This document shows positions 1-64,000 of a DNA stretch of 64,000 nt, piece by piece. Within the stretch, counting starts at the first letter, position 1. Each line of letters opens with the position of its first letter. The notes below the pieces were generated by a model. The model was not told the DNA's origin. It saw nothing but the letters and a program-made list of their open reading frames with translations, and did not search any database. Source of the stretch: Homarus americanus (Eukaryota > Arthropoda > Malacostraca > Decapoda > Nephropidae). The position numbers and the translations under genes were made by a program. The stretch spans positions 1,081,501 through 1,145,500 of the forward strand of contig NW_024756438.1 in NCBI RefSeq assembly GCF_018991925.1, in the 5' to 3' direction.

Positions 1-3000
1 CCTCAAATGCTTTCAAAGCATTTTTAACCTTAGGCCACTGATAACATGTTGAAGGAGGTAGTGTGTGATGTAGCGTGACCCAGTGGGCAGGAGAGGGACG
101 CATAAAGCTGTCGTGATTGCTGGGACAGCAGAGGCAGAATGTGATCGATGCCTGGAAGTGAAGTGAGGCCCCTGCGCCTTGACCCGCCATCAGTTGCTGG
201 CCACCACTGCTCGCTCACTGTCGGGAGCTGCTCACCTGCTGGCCGCCACTCTCCTCACCCAAGACATTTCGACAATGTGCAAAGTGTTTTGATATCCCGC
301 ATTGCCTCTTGCACCAACCTATTTTCCACACAGACATCGGCGTTGTAACCTTGGGAACAACATATTAGCGAAAGATTCTATTTAATAATTTGGAACAGAC
401 GCCTCGAAATATGCCTTAGTACACTGTGAGGTGTGCCAGAAGTGGAAACTCGGAAGAACTGTTGTAAGCTGAAGATCTAAAGACTGCGGCTCTCAGACAA
501 GCGATAAATGCTGTGAAGTTGAAAAGAGTCCAGTGTCGGTGTTGGGTTTCCATGCTTTAAATTGGTTGTACAAGTGGCCCATGTGGAACACGATGTATAT
601 TGCATCACTCCACTAGTGTAAGACAAGCTCAATACTGCCTGCAACGACCTTAATACCTGAGTGCATAAAGTGACTAAATCTTATTAGCTTTCCAAACGCA
701 CCAAAATGAATGTGTATCACAATGTGGGTATTGAGGAGTGTAGTCCCAAGCATAGCATGAGTTCGCTAATGTTCTATCTGTCATCAGTCTTGTTATCAGT
801 ATAATTGGTAAGCATTCATAATTTTAATTACATATATTAATTATTAGTTTTATCAAGGTTTACGTTTGTTTGTTATCGTGTTGCCTGTAATTACCAGCGT
901 CCTACTTGAAAGATAGTGTTTGTGAGAGCTGCATAGCTGCAATATAGGGACGCCGCTCGCTTGCCACCCCAGTAAGATTTTCCAGAAAAGGCGTGTTATG
1001 TGTTCTGGACAGTAACTCTTAGTGAGCATATATGTTCGAGATGGGTTGAATATTTATAAAATTGTATGCCAGTATAGCAGTGTTCTTCAGCACTGTGCTG
1101 TACCATGGATCGTTTATCGTTAATCACTGACAAATCTGCACTGATCCATCGTCAATATTTATTACTGGTCATAAGGCAGGACAATGGATTAGTGAGCACA
1201 GTGCGGTTATAAGATGCATAGAACTGTGAGGTATGTTTGTAATATGGTTGAGACTATTATTTTCACGCATTGAAGTTATGCGTCTCAAGGGACTGACGGT
1301 ACAGTGTTGATGTGCATAGTAGCAGTTAACTAATGGTATGTTCCGCGAACTAGGTCAGTGGTAAGGAGATAGGTCAAATTGCGCCTAACCTAATCGAAGC
1401 CCGAATTAACTTGATCAGTCCCAACCAAATAAAATTCATATAATCGAAACCTACTTAATCTAACCCTTACCTAATCTGGAATTAATTAACCTAACCCAAA
1501 GTAACTGAATCCTACTTGAAATAATTTGGTCTAACCTGAACAAAACTAACCTTACCTAATTAACTAATGTAACCTGAACGAAGGTAACTTAACTTGAAAT
1601 AAACAAACTAACCTGACCCAACATAACCCCAAACTAACTAACCTCACCTGAACTATTGTAACCTGATCTAATCTCTTGAAATCCAACCTTGGATAAGGTT
1701 ATATAGGCTGCTGTGAATGTACTTTTGTCACAAGTCGTTCTTGACCCAGAGGCCCCGAGTTTTGCTGTGGTTGGGCATTAACCTACAAGCGACGATAATG
1801 CGTTTGTTTCAGGAGACCATTGTTGGGAATTGGACGAGGATATTGTAGTTTCATGAGGGCTTGGGTGATGACTAGGCTACATAGTGAAAAATGGTTTAGC
1901 AACACCATCGTGAGGTAGTGGGGAGCCGAGGCCACCTGAGATATGGATCGAGGCAATAAGAAAATCGATAAAATCTTGAGTGTGTGTGGTGGGGTAACGG
2001 GCGACTTTGATTGGTGGAGGGGAAGTCACTGTCTTTGCGTGTCTTACCGTGAACAGGAGTGTATAGTTATTCTTAGTGTAATGAACAATATCACAAAACA
2101 ACAGTTCTCAATAGGCTCAGCCATGTCAATATTGTCCCTGTTTACTTTGTATCTATAAAATTCTATACAATTTGGCTAAATAAATGGTTTCTATTTAAAT
2201 CTTTACAGAGGTGATCACGTATTGGTTGTAGCTGCGTTAGTGCGGGCCTGGCAGTATTCCGAGCAGTACATTTTGAAAATTCTTACTGCGAAACATCGGG
2301 TTATAAAGTTAAGAAAGGCGGTCAATAGGCTGATAAATATTGTATCCCCAAATTCATCAAGTTTATAACATCGGTAGTTAAGGAACTGAAATTTTCTTTG
2401 GGATTTTGTGTATTATAATTAGTCCATGACGTGAAGGATTCGGGAACGCTGTGTAGATAGTAGTCATGTGTTTACAGGCACAAATTTTGTCGTTATCTCA
2501 GCAACCGTATTGGAGTGACATTTTGTGTGGTTGGTGTTTTTTTTTGTATCGACGCCTAAAAATATGTTGCTTACATAATTTATGATCGCTTGCTTGGGGA
2601 TAAGGTCATGATTTTCGCTATGGTCAAGGCCACAGTGCTCTACCGATATTTGCATGTCAGCGAGGGTCCTTATACCCCTAATTCTGAATATAGTTTTTAT
2701 TCTGATATTACATCTACTCGCTGCGTAGTTTTCAAGACAACATTATCGGTCAGCACGAGTCTCGGGTTAAGGAACAGTTACTATTCCTCATACGTGACAA
2801 TGTAAAAAGTCCCTTAACTGGTTGACTTAAGAGACAAGGGTATAACGTTCACAAAATTGCATCAGTTAGTGTGAATCTTACTAGGATGCCTTCACTTAGC
2901 ACGGGTTAGGTGATACAATTACAGTTGGGACTTTATAAGAATCTATGTTATTTCGACATGGTGTTTAGTGAACGTATCTAATTAAAAGCTTCCGTGTAGT

Positions 3001-4754
3001 TTTGTTGCTATTTCTGAATGCTATTTTTGTTGTATTTTGAGTGGACTAATTAAATGCATCGTTATGTCTTCAGATATGAGGAATTTCCACCGCACGACCT
3101 GTTCAGAGTCAGGACCTAGATTGGCTCGTATTTTGTTCCAGGAATATTCGCGCCATATTTTGTATTTTTTGTCATGTTTCATCAGCGTAACACGGACATG
3201 AAACTGTGCGTGACGCGTGCCTCTGGGTTAGCTTACCGCCTCGGTCGATTTGATGCTGGATCTATAAATACCAGAGGCTGTCATGTTAAGAGATCGATTA
3301 ACAGAATATTTTTCAACTTTATGGATGTATGTTGACATGAGTTAACCGCCCGAAATGTCTGCCGTCAGCGATACGACTCTGATACACGGAAGTTTATTGT
3401 TTACTATGACTTAATAACGGGGCGGGCTAACGGGAGAGCTCGGTTAAGTACGCTGTAATTCTCCCAGACAGAGAAATGAATAGAATGAAAAATATAAACA
3501 TAGAACAATAAGACTGATGAATAACGTCCGTGATCCTGTTATTGATATTTTAAGAGCAAGAATTATTCACTAATGATTTTATTTCCCGTGTCGCAGAAGC
3601 AAACTTTTGTTGGCGGGCATTGTTACATTATACCCAGCTGTGGTGTGTGAGGGATGACCTAACTTTCTGGTGGTCCTGTGTATAAATGGCCCATTTCTAT
3701 GGCCAAATGACTAAAGTGGAAGCCATTTCGTCAGTTGGTTGAGAGTTGGCACATTACTTCGACCTTTAAATACCACTAGGCCAGGCATGAATGTCAGGTT
3801 GAATAAATAATTGCACTGTAACCATCACAGGGCTACGGCTGGTATGTTTGCTGTTGATGGTACTGTACCTAGATATTTCACTATAGGTATATGTTAGGAA
3901 GCCAAAAATATTGATCCTCGTGTTTCACTGGACTCAATTTAAATGATGTCGAAGTTTGACTTGGTTCTGTTTGGTGTTTTGTCTGTCTGTCCGTTTGTCA
4001 CAGTTATGAATGCAGTAACATACAGAATACATGTAACCAGCTGAAGTTATTGTGTGCAATTCACCAGCATAGCGTTTTGTAATGTTATATAATAGTGGTC
4101 AGTATGGTCTGGCTGTCCTCATACCCTTCCGTGTTAGGTTAAAAGAACACACTTAAGGTTGTGAGGTACAGTACAGTACTGGACATTAGGGACAAGAGGA
4201 GCGTGTTATGTAAATTATTTTCACCCATCTGGTTCATGCATGCTCACTGTGGCTTTAACTTTGTTTATTTGGACGAAGTGGACGTTTCTTCGATTATCCC
4301 AAACATGAGGCAGTTCTTAATGTATCAGTAGTGAGCAACAACCATAAATACTGCTCAGATTATAGTGCCGGGGGCGTAAGGTTAAGGACAAAATTTTATA
4401 GTGAAAATTTTTATTTCTGCCGCCATATTATGATTTTTCAAGAGTTAAGGGATTTTGTGTAGCAAGAAGGCAGTTAGCACGACGAGGAATCAGATTCTGG
4501 GTTAGAAATGATGTATGAGATTTTAGATGTCAATATTAGTAGGACATGTTTCAACAACGGGTCTTAAAAATAAAATGTGTGACACGACGGATGTGTAACA
4601 GCGCCTCGAGTAATAATGGTAGGAAGTGTAGCGTGTTGGGCAGAACTTTCTGGTGGTGGTGTTACTGCTATGAATATCCTCTACTGTTGCTACTTGTTGA
4701 AGACCCTTAAAGGTTGATTCTCCTTCATTGATACCTATTATTATTCCTTCACAG
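1..4754. other. 5' flank or first intron of the TOGARAM1-like gene
   Basis: No supported coding region. The acceptor at 4754 shows that this is at least partly intron, with the first exon either here or to the left. A possible donor GTAAGC occurs at 808-813. The stretch around 130-280 is more GC-rich than its surroundings. I cannot place a transcription start. Confidence 0.5.
1384..1675. repeat. Degenerate CCTAA (telomere-type) repeat
   Basis: About 290 bases dense in TAACCTAA, CTAACC and close variants with AT-rich spacers. It looks like an old, decayed interstitial array of the arthropod telomere motif TTAGG read on the opposite strand. Confidence 0.6.
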
Positions 4755-55577
<50,823 letters not shown>

Positions 55578-56387
55578 GTGAGTTCTGTACCCCAACCTTA
55601 TCTTGTTTGTTCATTTTGTCCTCTTATTTTATCGTGTTTCCACCTTCACAAGTCTTTCCCCAGATGACTGTAAGTATCGATGGTCTGTAAATCCTTGAAA
55701 TAACCTGGAATTTGGAATCATAAATAGTGTTTGGTTCCCGAACAATTATTGTATATGTTAAACGTCAGTGTGTGTGGAAGATCGTTTTGAATTTTAGAGG
55801 ACTCAAGATACACAGCGCCACCGTGATTGTTATATTAAACCTGTGTATATTAAGGTAGCAGTTCTCGGAGTGTCTGGCAGCTACACTCCTAATGGTTGTA
55901 GTAAAAGTATGATTATATGGAATTACACATTAACCTTACTTGACGCTTCACTTGTTGTTATTAATTGGTGTATTTACCTGTGTGTGAGCACCTCAGCACC
56001 TTCCTCAGTCAATAGATCAAGCTTTACTACCTAGTTTCACGGGGGACTGTTTTTCCTAATCCGGGGATGAGAGATCGCGTTCAAGTTCGACGGAGTTTTA
56101 GGTTCTCCACATATATGTACCGTAGCATTAGGGGGCCAGATTGATGCTTTCTCATATCAATGTTACGTGGGTGTGAATGACGTGTTGGTGTGGCATATAC
56201 GTCGACGGTGCCATAGACACATCGTTGTGTTGTCTCAAGTACTGTACTACTGAATTCCAATTAATATTTAAAGGCACAATATGACCGTACACATAGCAGT
56301 CCGAGGTGAACGATAAACGGCGGGGAGGCACGAACAAATTGGGGTTTACGCTTGCAAAATAGAGCAGTGCAGCCCGAACCTTGTTGA

Positions 56388-56436
56388 CCAATCGCGTACT
56401 CCAACTCGCTTGACGTCATATAAACAAATGACGTCA
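56388..56436 (+). promoter_or_regulatory. CCAAT, CRE, TATA, CRE cluster
   Basis: CCAAT at 56388-56392, a full TGACGTCA at 56411-56418, TATAAA at 56419-56424 and a second TGACGTCA at 56429-56436. These lie in a locally CpG-containing stretch in the presumed intron after the last visible exon. Motif evidence only. Confidence 0.3.
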
Positions 56437-57102
56437 GCCGGCCTGGTTAGCAGAACAGTGGTAGATCGGCACCGTCCTATACTGCCGGTGTGGACTCTTT
56501 AACAACACCATGTGAAGCACACTATATAACCACACATATACTGTACAGCGTTCTGACTTAAATTGGGACAAACTTGTGTATGAACATAATAACAAATAAT
56601 GAACAGTGGTGTTAAACTCAACTTTGATATGATATAACCGATCTATCACATGTTCTCAGAAGTTCGGTAAACAATAGTTCTATATACTGTATATAATATT
56701 GTCATTATTGTCCAGAGTTACGACCCGTCACACTGCTCCGCCGCCGTCACTTATAGCGGCAAACACTTAGTTCTTATTAAACTTTGATATGAGTTATTCG
56801 TTGAACATGTTCGTATCGTTTTGCTTGTCGTTAAGTAAGTTTATTAATTTGGTCTACTAGCTCATCATCTGGCTGGGTGACCTCGTATGGTTATTTGCTG
56901 TCGAGCAGAAATCCCGTGAACCGAATTATTTCCTTTACTATAAGGTCAAGGTCAGGTGTAAGGTCAATAAGTGGACGGCTACTGGATACCTTCATCTGCT
57001 GAGTTAGGCCACTGGTTAACCTGAGGACATTTTCTAGCCGTACTCACACGCACATCTACACTATGTTCTCCACGCTCCTCCACTAATTCACTCACACACA
57101 CG

Positions 57103-57140
<38 letters not shown>

Positions 57141-57339
57141 TATCTTCATTAGTGTCTTACGCCAGTTTTACAAGTTGTGTGGCGTTGAGGTCATGTATAC
57201 ATTTATCAACACAAATTGGAATGGTTCTCTTGTTAGTGCGAATCCAGGCAGTTTGCAAGTGAGTCGACGCCTTTAATATTGCAATAATTTACGTTAAAAG
57301 GAAAATAGAATTAAAAGAAGGAAATATATCGATGGAGAA

Positions 57340-58085
57340 GGGGTGAGGTGTAGAAGGGATGAGGTGCAGGAGGGGTGAGGTGTAGGAGGGGTGAGGTGTA
57401 GGAGGGGTGAGGTGGGGAGGGAGGTGTTGGAGGGGTGAGGTTGGAGGGGTGAGGTGTAGGGAGGGGGGAGGCAGGGGAGTGAGGTGTTGGAGGGGTGAGG
57501 CAGGAGGGGTGAGGTGTAGGGAGGGGTGAGGCAGGGGGAGGGAGGTGTTGGAGGGGTGAGGTGCAGGAGGGGTGAGGTGGGAGGGTGAGGCAGGGAGAGG
57601 AGGGGTGAGGCAGGGGGGGGTGAGGTGTAGGAGGGGTGGGGTGCAGGGGGGTGAGGTGTAGGAGGGGTGAGGTGCAGGAGGGGTAGGGGAGGTAGGGCGG
57701 GAGGTGGGGAGGGGTGAGGTGCAGGGCGGGTGAGGTGTTGGAGGAGTGAGGCAGGAGGGGTGAGGTAGGAGGGTGAGGTGCAGGGGAGTGAGGTGGTGAG
57801 GGGTGAGGTGCAGGAGTGAGGTGTAGGAGGGGTGAGGTGCAGGGGGGTGGGAGGTGTTGGAGGAGTGAGGTGCAGGAGGGGTGAGGTGTTGGAGGGGTGA
57901 GGTGCAGGGGGGGAGGTGTTGGAGGGGAGGCAGGAGGGGGAGGCAGGAGGGGTGAGGCAGGGGGGTGAGGTGTTGGAGGAGGAGGTGCAGGAGGGGTGAG
58001 GTGTTGGAGGTGAGGCAGGGGGGGTGAGGTTGGAGGGGTGAGGCAGGAGGGTGGAGGTGCAGGAGGGGTGAGGTGCAAGGTGAGG
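57340..58085. repeat. G-rich minisatellite, about 750 bp
   Basis: Tandem units of 14-17 bases of the form GGAGGGGTGAGGTG with GCA, TTG or TA inserts (GGTGCAGGAGG, GGTGTTGGAGG, GGTGTAGGAGG). Strong G-quadruplex potential on the + strand. A (TC)n tract lies at about 57106-57136. Confidence 0.9.
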
Positions 58086-58650
58086 GGAGGAAGAGGCGCA
58101 TGGCGTGAACAGGTCGGCATCAGTGTCTTAGCAACCATCATAACAGACTTTGCCACCAGCCAACCCCACCGTATTTCCCCACCACGACTACTAACCCCTT
58201 TCCACACACACACATACACACATTTCCATTAACCTAACTTTATCTCCTACATCAACCTGTCTTATGCGTTGGTGTGCGAAGCTATCAAGTCTGTTCGTCT
58301 GTTTGTCTGTCAATATTATCAATGGGTTAACTAATACCCACGTGACTTTTCAGTGCCACCGACGGAGGCTCTTATAGTTAGTTACGATACACTTAAGTAG
58401 GTCATACCTCTGAGTCATCAACCATTCGTACGATCAATATTTCCCCCCCTAATTAGAGGTGAGAAAATGCCCATAGTCTCGTAAGATGTTTTTCCCTTAA
58501 GTACATCATAATATATCCTTTTACGTCAGAAATTCAACGTAAATACATCAGATAATGGAGTTTGTGGGGAAGAAATAGGAGATAGACGATAATAGTAAAA
58601 ACGTGTTAGATAAAGAGGCCGAAGACATGTAAACAATGAGGGGACGAGCT

Positions 58651-58750
58651 GGTGAGGAGTGTTGCAGGTGAGGAGTGTTGCAGGTGAGGAGTGTTGCAGG
58701 TGAGGAGTGTTGCAGGTGAGGAGTGTTGCAGGTGAGGAGTGTTGCAGGTG
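58651..58750. repeat. 16 bp minisatellite, six copies
   Basis: Exact tandem copies of GGTGAGGAGTGTTGCA. Confidence 0.95.
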
Positions 58751-58935
58751 AGAGGAGAATGAGGGACTGAACTCGGGAGGAAATGTTGCAAGTATAAATA
58801 AACACTGTTGCTAGCATGAATAGGGTAACTGTAGAGTCAAAATGTTGTATGTGTAGAAGGAAGTGCTGAAACTATTGCTAATTGAATTTATCTGTATAGG
58901 GTAGAGTCGAAGTGTGATTTTGAAGTTGTTAGTTT

Positions 58936-58939
<4 letters not shown>

Positions 58940-59006
<67 letters not shown>
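58940..59006. repeat. (GT)n microsatellite
   Basis: Uninterrupted GT dinucleotides. Confidence 0.95.
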
Positions 59007-59010
<4 letters not shown>

Positions 59011-60009
59011 CCTATGAAGAGATTAAACATTTCAGACAGCCTTGAACACCCTAACCTAACGATCTTGGTCTGTGTTGTAGGTATTAGGCTACAGCTCTCA
59101 CACCACCTGCGTATTATGAACCAAATCGGGGCTCGTGCGTGTGAAGGCTTCTTATTACGTATACAGACTATGCTTACCTATACCTGGCTCAGTTAAAATA
59201 AGGTTGAACCCTGTCCTCGGGGTGTTATCTGGTCTCCCGGACTATCGAATTTTATGACCAATATCCAAAACCTGTCAAGCTAGCATACAAATTATACCAA
59301 GGCTGAAATAAATTACTGTCTGGTAATAAATATCAATTGTCTCTCACTTGAATGTCTCACCTGGGGGGTAGAGGAGAGATAAATCTTCTCTTGTCTCGGA
59401 ATGTTAGGCATACAGTCGACGGTGTAAACACGAACCGAACACAAGTAAAATGTTATACAGTTTCACGAAAGATAAGTCCTGACGGTGTATTTTGGCGGGT
59501 GTATGTATGTGTGTTGACACCCCCCTCACTACTCCCTCATTGTTCTCCTCTCCTCAGAATCATTATCTCCCTTGTGTGTCTCCGCTGACTGTCACATCAA
59601 TTTCTTGTTAAGAGTGTGACCTAACCAAACCAGTCTAGTATAGCGTGTCCTGTTCATCTAGGTCCTATTTTACAGTGTTATCTCCTATCATCACCTCACT
59701 GTCTCACCAGGTAATACTAGGAATACAGGTTAATTACAGGTATTCAAGTTCTTTTTTAATGTTACTTCGATGACATCTAGTGCAGGAGATTGACTGAGTT
59801 CAGGTACAGTATTGTGTTTATGTTAGTGACGTCATGATACCAGCTGGTCCGTGTGAGTGTTGCCATAAGGTGGTCATTGGTGGAGTTGGTACTTGTTCAT
59901 TGGTGTTCCTTTAGTACACTAACTAAAGAGACCTTGTGGGGAAGAATTTATGTGTGAGCGTACTGTAGATTAATGGGAATGTAGAGAAATAACACGAATA
60001 AGTAACCAG

Positions 60010-60011
<2 letters not shown>

Positions 60012-60047
<36 letters not shown>
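60012..60047. repeat. (ATT)n microsatellite
   Basis: ATT trinucleotides. A 14 bp repeat (CCTGCCAGTACACA, four copies) lies at about 60267-60316 and an (AGT)n tract at 60427-60472. Confidence 0.9.
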
Positions 60048-60943
60048 GCACTACTTACTGGAAGATCCGTATATTACAAATCAAGAATAAGACCACGGGA
60101 AAATAACTTATATAAAGAAATAATCATAAAAACACGAAATCATACAACATACACAATATACAACAGTTGGCAAGAGTAAAAATAATACACTACAATTACT
60201 GTATACGAACAAAACACCTCCAGTACAGTATAAAGCGTTGGACTTAATGTTTGGTTAGTGCCACCTGCCAGTACACACCTGCCAGTACACACCTGCCAGT
60301 ACACACCTGCCAGTACACTACCCTACCCTCCCCTCGTTCCCGAAATAGCATAAGGTAGTTAATCTTAAGGTGAAATAAGCTAGAGTGGTGTTTCTTCAGG
60401 TGATCCATGCCGAGAATGATTCATGGTAGTAGTAGTAGTAGTCGTAGCCGTAGTAGTAGTAGTAGTAGTAGTGGAACTTGGCCTTGGCTTTTCACGATGA
60501 CGACGGTGGAATTCTCTGCAGACGTCTTTATGTGTGTGTGTGAGTCAGGCCCGCCAGCCACCTGTGACAAACGTCCTTGTGGGGCAGTGTATTGACTCAT
60601 GTTCCTTGTACTTGGTTTAAACACCAAATAAAAACCATGATAAAATAGTGTAGTATTGCGTGCAGTTTGGTTTGGTTAGGTTAGGTTGAGACTGACCTAA
60701 CCAAAAACAGCGTAGTATAGCCTGCAGTTAGGTTAGGTTAGGTTACTTTGAGGATCAGAAGATAAAAATTGAGGTTAGGAGGATGATTAGATGAGCGACG
60801 CTTTGTTTACTCTCTTGTCTGTTATCAGCTGATGTCTTGTTGACTTACGTTCATTATGCAGTGGGGAAACTCTCGTGTTAAATTATTGTTACTATTTTGT
60901 CAGTGTGTCCTGGTGGTAGGGCGTCGTGTCTCATGGGGATCTG

Positions 60944-61252
60944 AAGTTCATTATGAGTGGCTGGTGGAAGGCTTCATCATACCCTCTGAGTGGCTGGTGG
61001 AAGGCTTCATCATACCCTCTGAGTGGCTGGTGGAAGGCTTCATCATACCCTCTGAGTGGCTGGTGGAAGGCTTCATCTACCTCTGAGTGGCTGGTGGAAG
61101 GCTTCATCATACCTCTGGTGGCTGGTGGAAGGTTTCATCATACCCTCTGGTGGCTGGTGGAAGGCTTCATCATACCCTCAGTGGCTGGTGGAAGGTTTCA
61201 TCATACCCTCTGGTGGCTGGTGGAAGGCTTCATCATATCTGAGTGGCTGGTG
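60944..61252. repeat. 33 bp minisatellite, about nine copies
   Basis: Units of the form GAGTGGCTGGTGGAAGGCTT plus CATCATACCCTCT. Because 33 is a multiple of three, a long repetitive open frame runs through it; this is a by-product, not evidence of a gene. Confidence 0.95.
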
Positions 61253-61436
61253 GAAGATATTTTACCATCACTAATAATGCTCTCCAAATGCTGGTGGGGA
61301 GAGCTATATCAGATCATGCGGGCGTCACGTATATATTGTCATGGGCAATAGAACACACAGTATTCATCAAAAGTGACATAGGTGCCTCAGGTCCACTAAT
61401 GAGGTATATCAAGGTGTAGAACTTTCTTAGAGAAGG

Positions 61437-61438
<2 letters not shown>

Positions 61439-61527
<89 letters not shown>
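61439..61527. repeat. (GT)n microsatellite, 89 bp
   Basis: Uninterrupted GT dinucleotides. Confidence 0.95.
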
Positions 61528-61528
<1 letters not shown>

Positions 61529-61830
61529 TATATCTCACTTTATCTTGTCTTATACGTGATCAAGCTCAGTATGTGTGTGATCTTTGCTGTTCTCACCACC
61601 ACCACGGCTGGCACTGACAAACACCTGTCACTCCATCACCGCGGCCGGACACTGTACACGCACTCACCTGGATCGTAATTACCGTCATTGGCCTTGTAAT
61701 TATTGCCACCATTGCCTCCTCTGTGACGTATAGTAGTACCTTTTTTATCATCGTCACCACTCCCTCATCACTATCACCTCTACACTGTCGTCACTATCAC
61801 CACACTCTTATCACTATCGTCACCATACCA

Positions 61831-61887
61831 CCACCACCACCACCACCACCACCATCACCACCACCACCATCACCACCACCACCACCA
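61831..61887. repeat. (CAC)n microsatellite
   Basis: CAC trinucleotides with CAT interruptions. Confidence 0.9.
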
Positions 61888-62762
61888 GCATGACACACAC
61901 ACACACACTCCATACCGCCAACCAGGTCACCCGCTTACCAGCAGTAGTTTGAGGCAACAGTCAACGTGTAGTCTGGATTCTCTCTACGTTCACAATTTAC
62001 TCCCGGTTCGTGATGTGAATTTATTTTCGTGAATTTGTCAAAAATTGTCCAAATAGCATAAAATGGCGTCGATATTCCCCGAGACTGTCATAACTGTGTG
62101 TGTGTTGTATTCATAGTTAAACACCTAGATAGATAAATAAAAGAGAGAGACGGAGATGCGGGACATAGGTTTTCATCTAAATATATTTCTTATTTACTCA
62201 AGACACCAACTACTACAGGCTAAGTCACCCAACCAAAACTACTGTACATTCACTCGAAATGTTTACGAATCGCCTCAGGGGGTAGGCCACGTGGACCAGC
62301 CGTCACACACACGAGGTGAGAAAAGGCAGGTTTATCACCCCTTTTGTTTATAGGTCTCAAGCCTTCAATGGTGTGAATGGACTCCACATACCAACAATAT
62401 TTTCATCACCTTACAATCTCCACACGTCACAAGTAACCAAATTAGGTCACTTGCGAGGTCATTAGGGTTAATAGAGAATAATATCTGGCCTGATTTAAGA
62501 TTATATAAAGATTAGTGATTGGAGAATGAAGTTTGAAAATTTTAGAAGTGGGTAATAATCTGAATTAATATCAAGATGTGGGATTGTTTGTCTGGGATGA
62601 TTTGGGGTTTTCAGGCACTCTTGAGTACTGTGGCACCATACCTCGGCGTGAGTGACGGTGGTGGTAAATGTCGAGGTGCCAGTGAGTGCCTCGTCGTTGC
62701 CCTAGACACACGCTTCTCCCGCTCCCTCCAGTGCCAAACTCACCAGCAGTGCCTTTCACCCC

Positions 62763-62832
62763 GCTACACCCACCCCACTACACCCACCCGTCTACACCCA
62801 CCCGTCTACACCCACCCGTCTACACCCACCCC
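62763..62832. repeat. 14 bp minisatellite
   Basis: Units of the form CTACACCCACCCGT, five copies. Confidence 0.9.
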
Positions 62833-63734
62833 TCTCTCAGTACCAAGATAAACCCACACTATTAGTCTATACATCACAACACAACGCCAACAAAGTCATT
62901 TAATCACCTTAAGTTACTCAATGTTCCCTACACATACATTAGTGTCTGTTAAGTGTCCAGATACTACAGTTGCTCATACTTAAGTTACTTTATCATACTT
63001 AAACAATTCAGGAGACAACCCTTACTTATACGAAAGTGACTCGACCGTCCTGTCACACTAATTGTAAGTCAGTCAGTCTGGAACCACACATACTGTACAT
63101 TCTTGGCCAGTTAGTGTTCATGTGACCGAGCTGTCGTCACCGCTACGCCACTCAGCAAACAGTGACATGTAAAGACTGGCATAATCAGTACCTCAACCAA
63201 CTACTTCGTCAGGATAAGGAAGAATTGTGGAGTGAATACTTTTGTCTGTAGTGAATTCAAGGTTACAGCTTTGCCTCACCTGGATGTGATAATGTGTAAT
63301 ACGAGCTAATAGTTATAAGCCTGGGCACCCTTATAGTGTAGTGAAGATCCTATTAGTGTATGGTGTAAGTGCTGTGATTTTAGAATAATTCCAAGATAAT
63401 CAACATACAGTGGTGGGTGTATAATGGAACGAGGAGGAAACGACTCTATCTCAGAAATTAGTCAGTTTTCTTCAACCTCCTTCACCCTCACTGCGTATCG
63501 CCAAAAGTTGTAAAAATGCGTAAAAGGCAGAAATTAGTGAGTGTGCAGCAGCCAGAACAGCTAACTAGGGGGGGTCGTCGCGCGCCTCAGGTACCGTGGT
63601 ATCCAAGGTGAGGCTGTGACGTAGAAGGTAAACACCATAACGTCACTAGGCCCCTCCCACCACCATGGGCGCCAGGAACTCCACGCCCGTCATTGAAATT
63701 GGTAGACCGAGGTAAAGAACTCATGACTGGTAGA

Positions 63735-63737
<3 letters not shown>

Positions 63738-63794
<57 letters not shown>
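63738..63794. repeat. (TC)n microsatellite
   Basis: Uninterrupted TC dinucleotides. Confidence 0.95.
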
Positions 63795-63796
<2 letters not shown>

Positions 63797-64000
63797 CCAT
63801 ACATCCATATATGGGTAAAATTAATTACATACACAACAAACCCTTACCCATACCGAGACAACAATACGACCACATCAATCATACCCTCTAGTTAGTATCT
63901 CCACCTGGCTGTACCCCAGTGATCACGAGACTGGCGTGGTATCTACTCTATATATAATGAACACCCCTATAGCGGCCCCCCTGTAATATAATGAACCTTA

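Larger units (their letters stand above)
55578..64000 (+). other. Presumed intron and downstream sequence, no supported exon
   Basis: After the last donor there is no convincing continuation of the gene. The stretch holds minisatellites, microsatellites, short TTAGG runs (60670-60760) and one CRE/TATA cluster. Confidence 0.6.

Noticed and set aside
57289..58219. Open frames of 270 and 302 codons on the minus strand
   Set aside because: Pure Pro/Leu/His/Thr low complexity from the G-rich minisatellite, with no domain or start context.
60926..61351. 141-codon open frame
   Set aside because: It is the 33 bp minisatellite read in frame; the repeat length is a multiple of three, which keeps it open.
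62615..62740. Exon-like stretch after TTTTCAG with coding-like third positions
   Set aside because: Phase does not fit the last exon (a stop appears), no clear donor, no resemblance to TOG3, and it runs into a minisatellite.
63424..63513. 29-residue ORF with good start context
   Set aside because: Too short, no splice donor and no homology that I recognise.

Overview
This window looks like arthropod nuclear DNA, most likely from a decapod crustacean (inference). It has long introns and very heavy microsatellite load. Long (GT/AC)n, (GA)n, (TTA)n and tetranucleotide tracts are common, and there are many interstitial copies of the arthropod telomere motif TTAGG/CCTAA. I see no prokaryotic features, CRISPR array, rRNA or intact tRNA.

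The main gene runs left to right on the + strand across about 51 kb. It is a TOGARAM1/crescerin-type gene (TOG-array regulator of axonemal microtubules). An exon at 4755-6165 holds a leader, the start codon (4948) and TOG1. After a 16.5 kb intron, exon 22650-23234 holds TOG2. Smaller exons encode a long disordered linker: 24032-24179, 24448-24658, 25283-25349, about 29080-29652, 48677-48746, 51911-51985, 52782-52902, 54883-55214 (very acidic) and 55489-55577. The last visible exon ends in an open phase, so the C-terminal part, expected to carry the last two TOG domains, lies to the right of the window. The promoter and first exon are either within 1-4740 or to the left; I could not place them.

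Inside the large TOG1-TOG2 intron, on the opposite strand, is a small reading frame (9849-9432) not obvious from ordinary ORF calling because one extra base splits it. Read through that base, it has a signal peptide, a short acidic ectodomain, one membrane helix and a five-residue basic tail. I recognise no family; it is the best candidate here for something undescribed.

Several coding exons carry a frame break best explained by one base too many, often in a homopolymer. This points to consensus errors in a long-read assembly more than to a pseudogene, but needs reads to settle.

The rest is intron and repeat: a 621 bp non-autonomous hAT-like element with an exact 8 bp target duplication (41635-42255), a tRNA-derived sequence (8296-8368), a small AT-rich inverted-repeat element (51718-51825), many minisatellites (including a 28 bp array with higher-order structure at 38511-39093 and a G-rich block of about 750 bp at 57340-58085), and two promoter-like clusters inside introns (35219-35347 and 56388-56436). 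From 55578 to 64000 I found no convincing coding exon.
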